Part shown: positions 28,101 to 36,782 of the stretch, one piece after another
Position numbering within the stretch: position 1 is the stretch's first letter
Layout of the letters: every line of letters begins with the position of its first letter
Assembly: GCA_027459625.1 (NCBI GenBank)
Contig: DAIDHP010000003.1
Coordinates: forward strand, 206,852-270,851
Length of the DNA stretch: 64,000 nt
Direction of reading: 5' to 3'
Source of the DNA: Chthonomonadales bacterium
GTDB taxonomy: Bacteria > Armatimonadota > Chthonomonadetes > Chthonomonadales > CAJBBX01
Translations under genes and position numbers: made by a program
The notes under the pieces: generated by a model
Databases searched by the model: none
What the model was told of the DNA's origin: nothing
The model's input: only the letters and a program-made list of their open reading frames with translations

Positions 28101-30059
28101 GCGCGTATAACCATAGTCCAATTCAACGGATTGGTTTATGATCGGTGCGCCTGAATAATCCGTGGCGACGAGATTGACTTTGTTGGGTTTGCCGGGTGTG
28201 AACAGGTAGCCGTTTGGTTGCAAGCGAATGCGAAAATCACCCGCCGTCACCAAGGTGGAGGCGTTTGCCGTCGCCTGTTTGCCGGACGCCTCAATCACCG
28301 TCACGCTGATTGAGTAGTCATAATCCTGAGAATAATGATCTCCCCAGTAGGCGGTTATATCCGTGGCGTCCACCGGAGGCTTTTCGACGGATGTGGGGAT
28401 ATGCAGGATGCATTTCCCGTTCTGATCCAGCTTTGTAGTCCCGGACGCCACGATATCCCCGTCGCCGAACCCCTGGTAACGAGGCGTCCAGGCGTCGCCA
28501 TATCCGCCTTCCGACCAGGACGCCATATCGCTATCCTGCCAGTGAATGGATCTAAAGACATTCCATTGCAATTTCGCGCCAGACAACGGCGAGCCAAAGT
28601 AATACTGGCTTGATACGTTCGCCACGAGCGTGGCGCCTTGGGTATAGCGATCTTTCTCGAAAGAGACGGAGGCTTTAAACTCAGGTTTCTTATAGGAGGC
28701 GATTACGATGTCATGACTATGGATTTCTCCGCCTATCGTGCAGATCATGCTGTAAACACCCGTCGGCGCTTCCGGAGATAGATCAAGCTTGCCGTTGATT
28801 GAGCCGTAAGAGTTGGTATGTGTCACCGCATCCATGATTCGAATTCCTGATGGATCGCGTACCTCTACCTTCACAGGCGCATGTATGGGTGGGGTGTATT
28901 TCCATCCTCGAACGATAATTTTACGGATGATGGATTTATAATAAATCGTCTGACCGGGGCGATAAAGAGGTCGATCCGTATAGGAATGCACTGCGTATGA
29001 TTTATTGCCGTCGCTGGAATAGAGATAGGATTCCACGGCGGATTCATCCTTTCCGCGGATGGACACATACTCCATGTGATCGGATTGATGCTTCAAGACG
29101 GGGATGCGGAAACTAACGACGCCGTTATTGTTAGTAATACCGGAAGCGATCAGTTTCCCTGCGTAATATGCTTTAACCGATGCGTTCGGCAGGGGTTGAC
29201 CGGAGTTTATATTCACAGCCCAGGCTATGACATTCCTCCCCCCGCGTTTGACGATAAGCGCGGAGTCGGTAACCGTGAGCCATGCACAGGCTTGAGAACT
29301 TCCGTGGGTGATGTTGATAAAATACAGCCCGCTTCCCGGCTTGCCGAGCGGAAAGCGTTTGGCGTAGAACCCCTCTCTGTCCGAATGGGTCAGCGGAATG
29401 GAGACCGCTTCGTATCTCTCGGAATAATCTAAAAGGGATTTGGGGAGCGATGTGGTGTTCTGGGCTTGAGTTTGCATTCCAATAAGCGCCCGAATGGCTT
29501 TGGGATGCATGAAAATGGTGGATAGAGTGCTTTTGTATATCTTGACTTTTAGTTTGTCCGCGCCGGCGGGCAGTCGAGAGTTTATGTATCCTCGCACTGA
29601 TATGAATATCTTATCCTTTGAAGTGTAGACGCTTTGCAAACCTCCCACGTTCACATCGGGTTTGGAGCGCTTTAGGGATAGGATGGTCGAAGTATAGGAA
29701 CCTTCGGTAACCTCTATGGGTATCTGGCCGCATGCGTGTGAATTGGTATACGCGCTTAAAACGTATTTCCCTGGCGTGATGTTTCGAATCCGAAAAACGC
29801 CGTTTCTGCCGCTTATCACCTCTCGTGAGCTTAGGGTGTTATTAGCACGATTTGCCGGAGATAGGTTGATTACCGCATTCTTTATGGTTTTGAAATTATC
29901 CGCAAGGATCACCTGTCCGTCTATTCCGCCGATAGGCGGCTCTCGCATCTCGCCGTATGTCATAAATCCCGCCACGGCGATGATTGCAAGCAGGAGCATG
30001 TAATGTTCCGGGACTAGGAACCGATAAACGGATGAGATGATCGTCTTCGGAGGTCTCAT
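25194..30059 (-). CDS. Bacterial alpha-2-macroglobulin with thioester motif
   Basis: 1621 residues. An N-terminal transmembrane helix (about residues 20-36) replaces the lipobox of E. coli YfhM, so it is anchored in the inner membrane facing the periplasm. Repeated macroglobulin beta-domains fill the first 900 residues ('DRPLYRPGQTIYYKSIIRK' is the MG2-type signature), 'TWAPDVQTD'-like and 'DSITQWRATVVAQT' mark the A2M domain, and 'YPYGCTEQTLSKFIP' carries the C-x-E-Q thioester with Cys near residue 1151. The alpha-helical thioester domain ('PSGCWGWWENDPDDPYLTGYAMYAL') follows. These proteins trap proteases that enter the periplasm and usually pair with PbpC; here the partners are VanW and an unknown polytopic protein, joined by ATGA overlaps on both sides. 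Confidence 0.95.
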   Translation of the reverse strand: MRPPKTIISSVYRFLVPEHYMLLLAIIAVAGFMTYGEMREPPIGGIDGQVILADNFKTIKNAVINLSPANRANNTLSSREVISGRNGVFRIRNITPGKYVLSAYTNSHACGQIPIEVTEGSYTSTILSLKRSKPDVNVGGLQSVYTSKDKIFISVRGYINSRLPAGADKLKVKIYKSTLSTIFMHPKAIRALIGMQTQAQNTTSLPKSLLDYSERYEAVSIPLTHSDREGFYAKRFPLGKPGSGLYFINITHGSSQACAWLTVTDSALIVKRGGRNVIAWAVNINSGQPLPNASVKAYYAGKLIASGITNNNGVVSFRIPVLKHQSDHMEYVSIRGKDESAVESYLYSSDGNKSYAVHSYTDRPLYRPGQTIYYKSIIRKIIVRGWKYTPPIHAPVKVEVRDPSGIRIMDAVTHTNSYGSINGKLDLSPEAPTGVYSMICTIGGEIHSHDIVIASYKKPEFKASVSFEKDRYTQGATLVANVSSQYYFGSPLSGAKLQWNVFRSIHWQDSDMASWSEGGYGDAWTPRYQGFGDGDIVASGTTKLDQNGKCILHIPTSVEKPPVDATDITAYWGDHYSQDYDYSISVTVIEASGKQATANASTLVTAGDFRIRLQPNGYLFTPGKPNKVNLVATDYSGAPIINQSVELDYGYTRTIQYSDYGDQATMYAQVGTMHAVTDKNGHATFDITFPRSGHTAILAYTQDSHMHFISDNLEIYCVTDQGSDYISGASDLSLFTDRTKYLPGENVRTLISSKYTGQTVLLTIEGNNIHMVRTVKMTRHQMVVRIPIKPEYGPNIYLDACFVRHMNFSSTEAPLKVSIQRKRLTVHITPETPASVSNKSPGPAPAFYQPGRKIAYRVAVRDSKGKPVKSDFSLGVVNESIYALQEDDPNSVISSFYPQRYNNVQTDYSFSIQYLGDADKSEPKITARKRFPDTAFWAPDVQTDQNGVATVAFALPDSITQWRATVVAQTRSTLVGAGINRIIVKKRFFVMLDTPRYLTQSDHSHFNAYIHNETGETQTVMAHLQASDVIIQDQPILRTIIPAGSVGELKWSVIAMGDKASHIRLTAWTLPEQGKQFTDGIEIALPLKPHAMDEFNGSSGSLLKGGGANVDVILDTNAIPQLSQLSVRINPSLFSCMDNSLDYLVDYPYGCTEQTLSKFIPDILVKRALEKYGLRLPLRRERELPDMIRDSLTRLYRFQHPSGCWGWWENDPDDPYLTGYAMYALSIAKDIGYPVSHAVIAKAIKGGEKMLQSARQNDKPVLMYGLICLGDRHAVIKARNVYLARFANLTALSWLMLVDAKLNLPDTISPLLAPYLVRNGTMEHYRSKVNKWDSDDVDITARIFKAIIMRNPNDSRVEPLLIWIMAQRTDNYWVSTWCTSDIIDALCEYVMRSTQKYNPEGSISVRLNGKVVRTYDLTQSISQENALLVNVPSSQLHAGNNSLLISRGGGNTPIFYSVLLRQSIRLPVNALPPASPIKIQREYFRITSNLERITPWSPWTLHLDKTGNIMHTGDNVRVRLTIITPTAIPYAIIEDPYPAGCEVAQSGDISDESWTFWYSSIDVRDSKVVFFARSIPKGKHIIDYTLQARINGVYHAMPAVLQGMYDPEYHGQSQESVITIK

Positions 30060-31735
30060 AATAGTTCATCCTGTTGAGGGGAGGGGGAGGCGGGTGTTGC
30101 GGAGCGTTTTAAAATGCTCCCTGTGATGCGTGGGATATATTCAAGCAGGAGAAGACAGACTACGATGGTTCCGGAAACCCAGATTATGATGTGCACCTTG
30201 TCGGATTTGGAAAGCGTGGCGGCGTTAAGCGCATAGCCCGCCCATTCCAAAATAGCCATACCCATCGCCGAAGCTAACATTGTCTGAAGGAATCTTATCT
30301 CCAGTTGCGTCGTTGGAGAGGGGGTGGCTCGATCCTCCTCACCGGACAGAATGGAAGAGAATGCCAAACCAATCAGAAACGCGATCATGCATTTGGCGCT
30401 CCATAGGAAAATCAAAAGCGCAGGTGGCATTAGCGTCAATATGCCAAGAAAGATGAGACGAATAAGGTTGTTCGCCAATCCGTTTTCCTGCAACATGTTA
30501 TGAACGGAGTAGGAGAGAATTCGCGGCGTGAAAAATCCGGCCGCCAATCCGACGATAGCGAAGTGATCCGACAGGATGGCGTGATACGTATCTCCGACGT
30601 ATTCAACATTCGTGATACGGAACACCAGGAGCAGCACCGCGAAAAAAAGACCGCCAACGATCGCTTGGGAGGAGAGAATAAAAGGCGATTGCTCCATGTT
30701 TGATCGGTGAGGATGAAACGCAATAATGAACGGTGAAAGCATGCCAAGCCAGACCACGGCGATGCCATAACCATTCATCTCATAGAAGCCCACAATATAG
30801 CCGCCAATCAGCAATAAGGCGGTGAGCAGTGTGACGATTCCCGGGTTTGTTCTTTTTCCAGTCTCCTCGGATAGCTTCCAAACACAGATGCCGATTCCCA
30901 TACCCACAAGAATGAGACGTATGATGGGCTCATCGCTCAGCAACCTATGCTCGATCGTTTTGCCGACCCACACGATAATCATAAGTTCAATCAGAACAAT
31001 GAGGAAATGAAGCAGTCTGAAGGTGCCTCCTCCATCCTTGGCCCGTATGATACGGGTGAGGATGGATTGGATGCCGGTGACAACCATCAAAACGGAGGGA
31101 ACGCTTATCGCGAACAAGAGTATCGCAAGCTCCATCCGTATCCTAACTGCCGGGTCATCATTACGGTTGGATGCGAGCAATATCCCGATACAGGTTATGA
31201 TTACGAACGCTGTGGCGATCGCCGCGCCTAGCAACACTGATTCCCGCCATTGATCGGAAACGGATGAAGTCTTGTCGACGGGCTTCGGCTTCCCAATGAT
31301 TGGCGCGAATTGAATGAAGGTGCAGGATATCCATCCGATGCATAAGCATGGCAGCAAGTCGGTCATTACATCCCGCTTCAGCATGACGCCGAGGGATGCC
31401 ATGACTCCAAAACTGAAGAGGGGTGCGGCGTAGGACGCCATGCCGGACATATTATCCGACGGATTCATCGGATCTCGCATCAGGACTAGATAACCAAGCA
31501 CCGATGCGACGCCACCGAGCAAAAAGCCGATTCCCAACGCATGACCGGATGAGAAAGGAGGTTTGTGCGGCAATGTGCCAATATACACCAGCGCCATAAG
31601 AACAAGAGCCGCAATGACATGCGACCACTCTCCCTTGGGAACGGGCGATCTTGAGGATGTGAGTTGAATCAATCCGGACGCGACCCACCCAAACGCGCTG
31701 ACGAGACAGATGGTTAGAAGCAGATGCGAATACAC
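30056..31735 (-). CDS. Large polytopic membrane protein, unknown function
   Basis: 559 residues from the GTG at 31735, chosen because AGGAAGGGGG lies 6 nt upstream; a TTG at 31765 in the same frame would place that site inside the coding region. About 14 hydrophobic helices with short polar loops, no large soluble domain and no family motif that I recognise. Loops are rich in Arg/Lys near helix ends, and 'RHGHA'-like metal or catalytic motifs are lacking. It is the first large gene of the operon with A2M and VanW, overlapping A2M by ATGA, so it may help A2M function or be part of the same envelope-defence system. It follows a 28-codon leader ORF by two bases. Confidence 0.7.
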   Translation of the reverse strand: MYSHLLLTICLVSAFGWVASGLIQLTSSRSPVPKGEWSHVIAALVLMALVYIGTLPHKPPFSSGHALGIGFLLGGVASVLGYLVLMRDPMNPSDNMSGMASYAAPLFSFGVMASLGVMLKRDVMTDLLPCLCIGWISCTFIQFAPIIGKPKPVDKTSSVSDQWRESVLLGAAIATAFVIITCIGILLASNRNDDPAVRIRMELAILLFAISVPSVLMVVTGIQSILTRIIRAKDGGGTFRLLHFLIVLIELMIIVWVGKTIEHRLLSDEPIIRLILVGMGIGICVWKLSEETGKRTNPGIVTLLTALLLIGGYIVGFYEMNGYGIAVVWLGMLSPFIIAFHPHRSNMEQSPFILSSQAIVGGLFFAVLLLVFRITNVEYVGDTYHAILSDHFAIVGLAAGFFTPRILSYSVHNMLQENGLANNLIRLIFLGILTLMPPALLIFLWSAKCMIAFLIGLAFSSILSGEEDRATPSPTTQLEIRFLQTMLASAMGMAILEWAGYALNAATLSKSDKVHIIIWVSGTIVVCLLLLEYIPRITGSILKRSATPASPSPQQDELL

Positions 31736-31737
31736 GG

Positions 31738-31824
31738 CTACCCCCTTCCTAAGATGCATGCGCAAAAAGCAATGCGCAATCGGATTGCCACAGTGAGAAA
31801 GCGGACAATGCCGCTTGAATCCAT
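31738..31824 (-). CDS. 28-codon leader ORF upstream of the membrane protein gene
   Basis: ATG at 31824 with AAAGGA 7 nt upstream opens a frame of 28 codons that stops (TAG, 31738-31740) only two bases before the GTG of the next gene. The peptide begins MDSSGIVRFLTVAIRL and continues with a Cys-containing hydrophobic stretch; it could be a short membrane peptide. Its last codons contain the AGGAAGGGGG ribosome binding site of the downstream gene, so its translation would either expose or occlude that site. No run of one amino-acid codon as in classic attenuator leaders. Coding status rests on position and ribosome binding site alone. Confidence 0.45.
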   Translation of the reverse strand: MDSSGIVRFLTVAIRLRIAFCACILGRG

Positions 31825-31864
31825 GGGGCTATCCTTTCGGGATGGATAACTCTAATGGAAGCAT

Positions 31865-31886
31865 ATATTGAAAATTGCTTCAATAT
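31865..31886. promoter_or_regulatory. Inverted repeat in the leader of the A2M operon
   Basis: ATATTGAA (31865-31872) and TTCAATAT (31879-31886) form a perfect 8-bp inverted repeat with a 6-nt centre, about 20-40 nt downstream of the predicted transcription start. It may be a repressor operator or an RNA hairpin in the leader. Confidence 0.45.
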
Positions 31887-31914
31887 GTTTAAACGGATTT
31901 CATGTATGCTTACA

Positions 31915-31943
31915 ATATTAACGGTGATTCGCCCGATTGTCAA
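31915..31943 (-). promoter_or_regulatory. Promoter of the A2M-VanW operon
   Basis: Minus strand TTGACA (31938-31943) and TAATAT (31915-31920), 17 nt apart. Predicted start near 31908; the leader is about 85 nt to the small ORF and 175 nt to the membrane-protein start. Confidence 0.7.
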
Positions 31944-31972
31944 GATATTATTGAGGAGACGGTAAAAATATT

Positions 31973-34594
31973 TTACAAAGTAATAATGCAGTTTACCCCC
32001 TTTCGCGCAATAGTCTTTGGAGTCAAATCCCTCCTCTTTCCGTGGTAATTCATGATGAGTCTGTCGACCAAAAGCTCCCCTTCGATCATCTGTATTGTAA
32101 TGCTTTTTTCCTCCAAGTGAATAACCCCAAAGCCTGCGGCAACGCAGAAGAAACAGTGGAAAGGAGATGTGTCGATTTTAGGATACAGTTTCAATGTCTT
32201 ATCTACGGCGGAGTATCGGAATCCCGAAAACGCTCCCATGAGAGTGTAACTCGCCATGGCGCGGGCGTAGTAGGAGCCGCATTCATATTCGTTGAATGGA
32301 TTACGCACATGCCCCTCGTACCGACTTCGTAACGACCTCACGATGATCAGCCCTTCCTCGATATATCCCTCCTCGATGAGATGTGAAGCCACTTGGTATT
32401 CAATGCCGGTCCATACTTCATCACTGTATACAAATGGGAGAGTGGGTTTTCCACCTCTCGGCCAAGTGCATAGGATCAAACCAGGCTCATGCCCTATGGC
32501 ATAGCCGGACCTCTGGGTGCATGCGTGAGAGGAGAGGTCGTTTCTGAAATTGTGCTGGAAAATCGCTCTAAGCGATGATCGAATATTCTCCGGGCTCAAT
32601 GGGGTCTCCAAATCGTAAATCTTCGCCATCCATGCGCCGATCACTCCATCGGAGAGGCATCCGCAACCGTATTGGTACCGCGGACCTTCCTTGCGAAGGA
32701 GTGCGAATAGTTCGCTTGTGTCATTTCCGACATTGGAAAGGTTCTCCTCGAAACTTGTGTTTCTCAATCCCTCCCATTGAACGTTTTGTTGGTAATAATC
32801 TCCGTTATAGAGTGTGTCGTCCATGAAACAGGCGGCTACTTCCGCCAGCTTTCGATATCTTTCACCATCCTCCGCGTATCCGAGGTGATCCGCCATCGCA
32901 GCCATAGCCGATAACGCTCCCACATACACACTGCCGCACATGCCATCCGGTCCCCAGAATTCGATATCGTAGGTGTTGTGATGAGGTTCGAAAAGTCCGC
33001 CGCGTTCATCCGGATCCCAAATAATAATGCAATACTCCAGACTCCGCTTTGCAAACGGGTAGAGTCGCTTAAGCCAGCCATCATCGCCGGATATCCTCCA
33101 GTCTCGAAAGAGTTTCATGATCCCGCCTAATTGCCCGTCGGCGGCGGCGTGAAAATCATGAGTTGTCGGTCCATCCGGTATCGCGGAACGGAAATTCACA
33201 TGTCCCCGATCATCCATGGAGCGTTCATATTCCTGTTCTCGCAGAGTTCTTTCCAATGCGGGAAAAAGGTGAGGCATCACCTGTGCGTAATTCCAAACAT
33301 GCGTACAACTTCCGTGACAACAGCCCGACTGCGGAAAGCAGCCCTCCCACGCCCAGATATTACCGTTAGCCTGTCGCAGAACAGTGGGGGATTTGAGTAT
33401 CGCCAGATTTGAGGATACGGCGTCCAAAACTTCGTTCGGAAGAGTGGAGGAGGCTAACGTTCTTTGAAACTCCAGAGTACGCGAACGCAGCGAATTGAAG
33501 TATTTGCACACGTATTCGGCGACATCCGCAGCGTCCTTCCATTTGGAAGTGTAAAACGGTTGCCAGGCGGGCGTGGTTTGCTCTGATACGGAGCATGCTT
33601 CGTCACACCCGCAAGCCTTTTTGGAAACGCCTCCAACGCTCAAAAATGAATTCGGCATATGCCATGCGATCACAACAGGGAATGTGACGCTCTCCGTAGG
33701 TTTCAATATCGCATGTGTCAGGATGGATCCTCCGTTTCGACTATGCGGATCGTCCACTGGTCGCGACCCGTCATTTTCAGCGAACAACCCGGTTGACACC
33801 TCCCTCCACAAAGCTGAGATGCCATCAAACCACCCTCCTCTAAGCCACATCGCCTTGATTCCCGGCTCCCATCCTATGCTTGCAAGGGTTGCCGAGCCAT
33901 AACGCTCGTCATTCCTTGGCAAATCAACCGAGAAGAGAACTCCTTGCCCTACAGCGCCGGTTTCCTGCAAAGTAAGGATTTGGTTTGTTGATCTCTCCCG
34001 TCCATTTCTTCCTTGCGAATCAACGGTATCCGCGACGAGGTGCGATAAATGGAAGGAAAAATCAAACTCCACAGGTTCATCGGATGTGTTCTCAAACTCA
34101 TACTCGATGATGGCGCATGGTATTCCGGACGCCACGTCGTCGAGAGGAATGAAAGGGTTCCAGCCGGTTATCGATACTTTAAGAGGTACGGAGGGATCTT
34201 CCAAGTTCACCAGCCCGAAGGGATAGGCGGAGTGAAATTCGCAGTTTTCAAAGCGAGGCAACCCCTCGAATCCACCATGGCGATACCCTTGGGACTGCAG
34301 GGACTGATCGAATATTCTCTCCGTCGGCAATAATCCCTCAATCAATTTGGTGACAGGCTCTCGCCCGTAAATGCGTAACAGAGCGAACGCCGCGTCATTG
34401 TCCGAGTGTCCGTCCGGAAGCGCGGAGACGGATGGGTGGTTGCGGATGGAGAAATCCTGAAGTCCGCCGTATCCGTTGAGACAAATTGATCCCGCGCCTA
34501 TACCGCCCATTGGCATGGATATCTGCAGGAGATTGGGGGATGTAAATGAGCGATACGCTATGGGTTTTGACGGGTTTGACGTGGTATTCGGCAT
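31973..34594 (-). CDS. GH116 family glycosidase (non-lysosomal glucosylceramidase/beta-glucosidase-like)
   Basis: 873 residues without a signal peptide. The N-terminal beta-sandwich starts with 'ISMPMGGIGAGSICLNGYGGLQDFSIRNHP', the hallmark of the GBA2/GH116 N-domain (G-I-G-x-G-S). The C-terminal (alpha/alpha)6 barrel carries 'GGLFEPHHNTYDIEFWGPDGMCGSVY', the conserved block that includes the nucleophile Glu, and 'YQYGCGCLSDGVIGAWMAKI', which aligns with the block holding the acid/base Asp. Substrates of the family are beta-glucosides, beta-xylosides and N-acetylglucosaminides. The paired UroD-like gene 18 nt upstream suggests one operon for degrading a specific, perhaps methylated or plant-derived, glycoside; that is inference. 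Cytoplasmic, so substrates must be imported. Confidence 0.9.
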   Translation of the reverse strand: MPNTTSNPSKPIAYRSFTSPNLLQISMPMGGIGAGSICLNGYGGLQDFSIRNHPSVSALPDGHSDNDAAFALLRIYGREPVTKLIEGLLPTERIFDQSLQSQGYRHGGFEGLPRFENCEFHSAYPFGLVNLEDPSVPLKVSITGWNPFIPLDDVASGIPCAIIEYEFENTSDEPVEFDFSFHLSHLVADTVDSQGRNGRERSTNQILTLQETGAVGQGVLFSVDLPRNDERYGSATLASIGWEPGIKAMWLRGGWFDGISALWREVSTGLFAENDGSRPVDDPHSRNGGSILTHAILKPTESVTFPVVIAWHMPNSFLSVGGVSKKACGCDEACSVSEQTTPAWQPFYTSKWKDAADVAEYVCKYFNSLRSRTLEFQRTLASSTLPNEVLDAVSSNLAILKSPTVLRQANGNIWAWEGCFPQSGCCHGSCTHVWNYAQVMPHLFPALERTLREQEYERSMDDRGHVNFRSAIPDGPTTHDFHAAADGQLGGIMKLFRDWRISGDDGWLKRLYPFAKRSLEYCIIIWDPDERGGLFEPHHNTYDIEFWGPDGMCGSVYVGALSAMAAMADHLGYAEDGERYRKLAEVAACFMDDTLYNGDYYQQNVQWEGLRNTSFEENLSNVGNDTSELFALLRKEGPRYQYGCGCLSDGVIGAWMAKIYDLETPLSPENIRSSLRAIFQHNFRNDLSSHACTQRSGYAIGHEPGLILCTWPRGGKPTLPFVYSDEVWTGIEYQVASHLIEEGYIEEGLIIVRSLRSRYEGHVRNPFNEYECGSYYARAMASYTLMGAFSGFRYSAVDKTLKLYPKIDTSPFHCFFCVAAGFGVIHLEEKSITIQMIEGELLVDRLIMNYHGKRRDLTPKTIARKGVNCIITL

Positions 34595-34612
34595 TTTCGT
34601 CTCCTGTGACGG

Positions 34613-35698
34613 TTAGTTGAGTTGAGAGCGCAGCGTGGCGGCTTTATCCCGAATTTCCTCCTCGGTGACTCCAACCGCTTCGTACATGGCAAGAATATTC
34701 TCTATCGGCGTTTCGGGAGGCACGGTGTGCGAAGCGGCGAGGATGTATCCGCCGCCGTCGGATGTCATACCCTCAACCAGTTTCTCTATCTCCCTGCGGA
34801 CTTCGACCGCCGAGCCCTTAGGCAGCAACTCCTGGGTGTCAACCCCGCCCATGAAAGTTAGTTCCTTGCCGAATTCGCGTTTTAATTCAAAGGGGTCCAT
34901 GCCCGGACAGTTGCTTTGAATAGGGTTCAATACATTCAACCCCATCTCAATCAAATCCGGTATGATGGGGCGAATGGAGCCGCAGGAATGATAAGCCACC
35001 CATAGACGATGCGATTTGCCTACTTGAAACATCGGCTCCAGAAGCGGCTTGACCTTCGCTCTCCAGCATCTCGGGCTCATCATCATGGCGAGTTGCCCGC
35101 CGACATCATCACCGGTCCATAGCCAATCCAATGCGTAGCGCTCACAGGCGAGTTCCGCTTGCCTCAACGCAAACTTCGCAGCGCGTTCCCTGAGAACCCG
35201 TGGAGCTTCATCTATGGTAGCCAAATCGAGAAGAGCGTTCTCCATACCCCTTAAACGGCAAAGGAGTTCGAAGACACAGGGTGAGGTGTCGCATCCGATG
35301 AACATCTCCGCATATTTCTCCATAATAGGGTTCATATTACCGAGAAGTTCATCCATTTTATGGTAGGGGAAAGCGTAGTTTAGCATCTCCGTGTCGCCGG
35401 CGTTTAGCAAGGGATAATGGCGTATTTGATTGAAGGCGCCCTCCTTGATCCATTCCACCCCCCAGTCATCCCAATGCGTTTCTCCTTGGCGTTCGTGGAC
35501 GATTCCCTCCATGGCATGATTGTTTCCCACCCAAGTTTGCAGGACGTCATTGCCCATAACGGTCGCCACCTTGGAAGAGGGAATTCCAAATATCTCTCCG
35601 AGCCGGATGGCTGTTTCGGGATGGAACCACATGAAAATCGGTATGCGATCCACAGGATCTCTTCTCAACGCCGCATGAACTCTCTCTTTGGATGTCAT
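34613..35698 (-). CDS. Uroporphyrinogen decarboxylase-like (URO-D/MtaA family) protein
   Basis: 361 residues from the ATG at 35698, where GGAGG is 8 nt upstream; the ATG two codons earlier is too close to that site. It starts 'MTSKERVHAALRRDPVDRIPIFMW', the usual opening of the non-haem UROD-like family, and has 'WVAYHSCGSIRPIIPDLIEMGLNVLNPIQSN' plus 'FMGGVDTQELLPKGSAVEVRREIEKLV', in which His and Cys match the zinc-binding methyltransferase (MtaA/CmuA) branch rather than true haem-pathway HemE. Members beside glycosidase genes are common in heterotrophs of the Planctomycetes/Armatimonadetes type, and their substrate is unknown. Its operon partner is GH116. Confidence 0.85.
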   Translation of the reverse strand: MTSKERVHAALRRDPVDRIPIFMWFHPETAIRLGEIFGIPSSKVATVMGNDVLQTWVGNNHAMEGIVHERQGETHWDDWGVEWIKEGAFNQIRHYPLLNAGDTEMLNYAFPYHKMDELLGNMNPIMEKYAEMFIGCDTSPCVFELLCRLRGMENALLDLATIDEAPRVLRERAAKFALRQAELACERYALDWLWTGDDVGGQLAMMMSPRCWRAKVKPLLEPMFQVGKSHRLWVAYHSCGSIRPIIPDLIEMGLNVLNPIQSNCPGMDPFELKREFGKELTFMGGVDTQELLPKGSAVEVRREIEKLVEGMTSDGGGYILAASHTVPPETPIENILAMYEAVGVTEEEIRDKAATLRSQLN

Positions 35699-35923
35699 TC
35701 CCATTTCCTCCGGGATTTTTGATATGAAACCTATGGAACCATGGGAGATATCTTACTTGAAAAATCGTTTTTTATCATGGGACAACCGGAGAAGTTATAG
35801 GAGTTTAATGGATATTCAACAGAACCATCATATCGCACGCAACAATTACAATAAGCCAGTTAAACGCTTGAAGCGCAAATATCCGGAGTATTAATGGAAA
35901 CACCAATGAGGGAGAAGAAAGTA

Positions 35924-36775
35924 TTATGATTCGAAAACAAAGTGTTCGATTGCGATGGCGGCGCCATCATTGGCGAACGAGGACGTAACAAAATCGGCGG
36001 TGGCGCGTATCTCCTCGTGACCGTCCCCCATGGAGATTCCGAGTCCCGCCCACTGAAGAAGCTCCATATCATTGATCTGGTCTCCAATGGCGATAGCCTG
36101 TTCGCGAGGGATTTTTAGCAGGTCCGCCACCTTCTGAGCCGCGCTCGCCTTGTGCGCTCGGCTGGACTGCAAGTGCGCCCCTCGTCCGCCGTAATCACCT
36201 TGCTCCCATTCGTAAATTAAAGCCTCGTCGCCGAACTCCTCTCTCCATTGGGATGTCATGGATATCGTGGCTTCCGCTGGTCCGTAGGTCTCTATGCTTA
36301 CGGGAGGGGACAAAAGATTGACAGCCAAATCATCCACAATGCGCATCCTTTCCGGAAAACGCTTCAGATAATCCGGGGGGGCGGGGCAGGGACGATCGGT
36401 GTAAACCCAGCGATCATCCTCCTCAACCGCAAAAAGCAGGGGAGCCAATTCACAGGAATGAGCGATTTGAACGGCTCTTCGCGCAATATCCAAGGGAAGT
36501 GTATTTTTTTCGATGTAGCCTTCGTCGTGTACCTTGGCGATGATGGTGCCATTGAGAAATATGCCATATCCTTTTCCGATTTTATTGACGATGGCTTTGG
36601 AGGTGTAACGGCTTCGTCCGGTGCAGAGCACGGGAAGGCATCCCATCTCCTCCGCCGAAGCGATCGCTTGGAGAGTGCGCGGAGAGATGGAATCGTTTTT
36701 GCCAACAATGGTGCCATCCAAATCCAAAAAAAGGAGTTTATACTTCAACACGAATCTGATATCCTTCCATAACAT
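35924..36775 (-). CDS. Cof-type HAD-IIB hydrolase
   Basis: Up to 283 residues. HAD motif I 'LLFLDLDGTIVGKND' (catalytic Asp pair), motif II 'PVLCTGRSRYTS', a large C2-type cap between about residues 85 and 195, motif III Lys in 'KASAAQKVADLL', and motif IV 'AIAIGDQINDMELLQWAGLGISMGDGHEEI' identify the Cof/YidA branch of cytosolic phosphatases acting on sugar phosphates or cofactors such as pyridoxal phosphate. The start could be the ATG at 36775, 7 nt after the upstream stop, or a GTG at 36751 with GGAAGG before it; the latter gives the usual short head. Coupled to the esterase gene. Confidence 0.9.
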   Translation of the reverse strand: MLWKDIRFVLKYKLLFLDLDGTIVGKNDSISPRTLQAIASAEEMGCLPVLCTGRSRYTSKAIVNKIGKGYGIFLNGTIIAKVHDEGYIEKNTLPLDIARRAVQIAHSCELAPLLFAVEEDDRWVYTDRPCPAPPDYLKRFPERMRIVDDLAVNLLSPPVSIETYGPAEATISMTSQWREEFGDEALIYEWEQGDYGGRGAHLQSSRAHKASAAQKVADLLKIPREQAIAIGDQINDMELLQWAGLGISMGDGHEEIRATADFVTSSFANDGAAIAIEHFVFES

Positions 36776-36782
36776 ATCTCGA

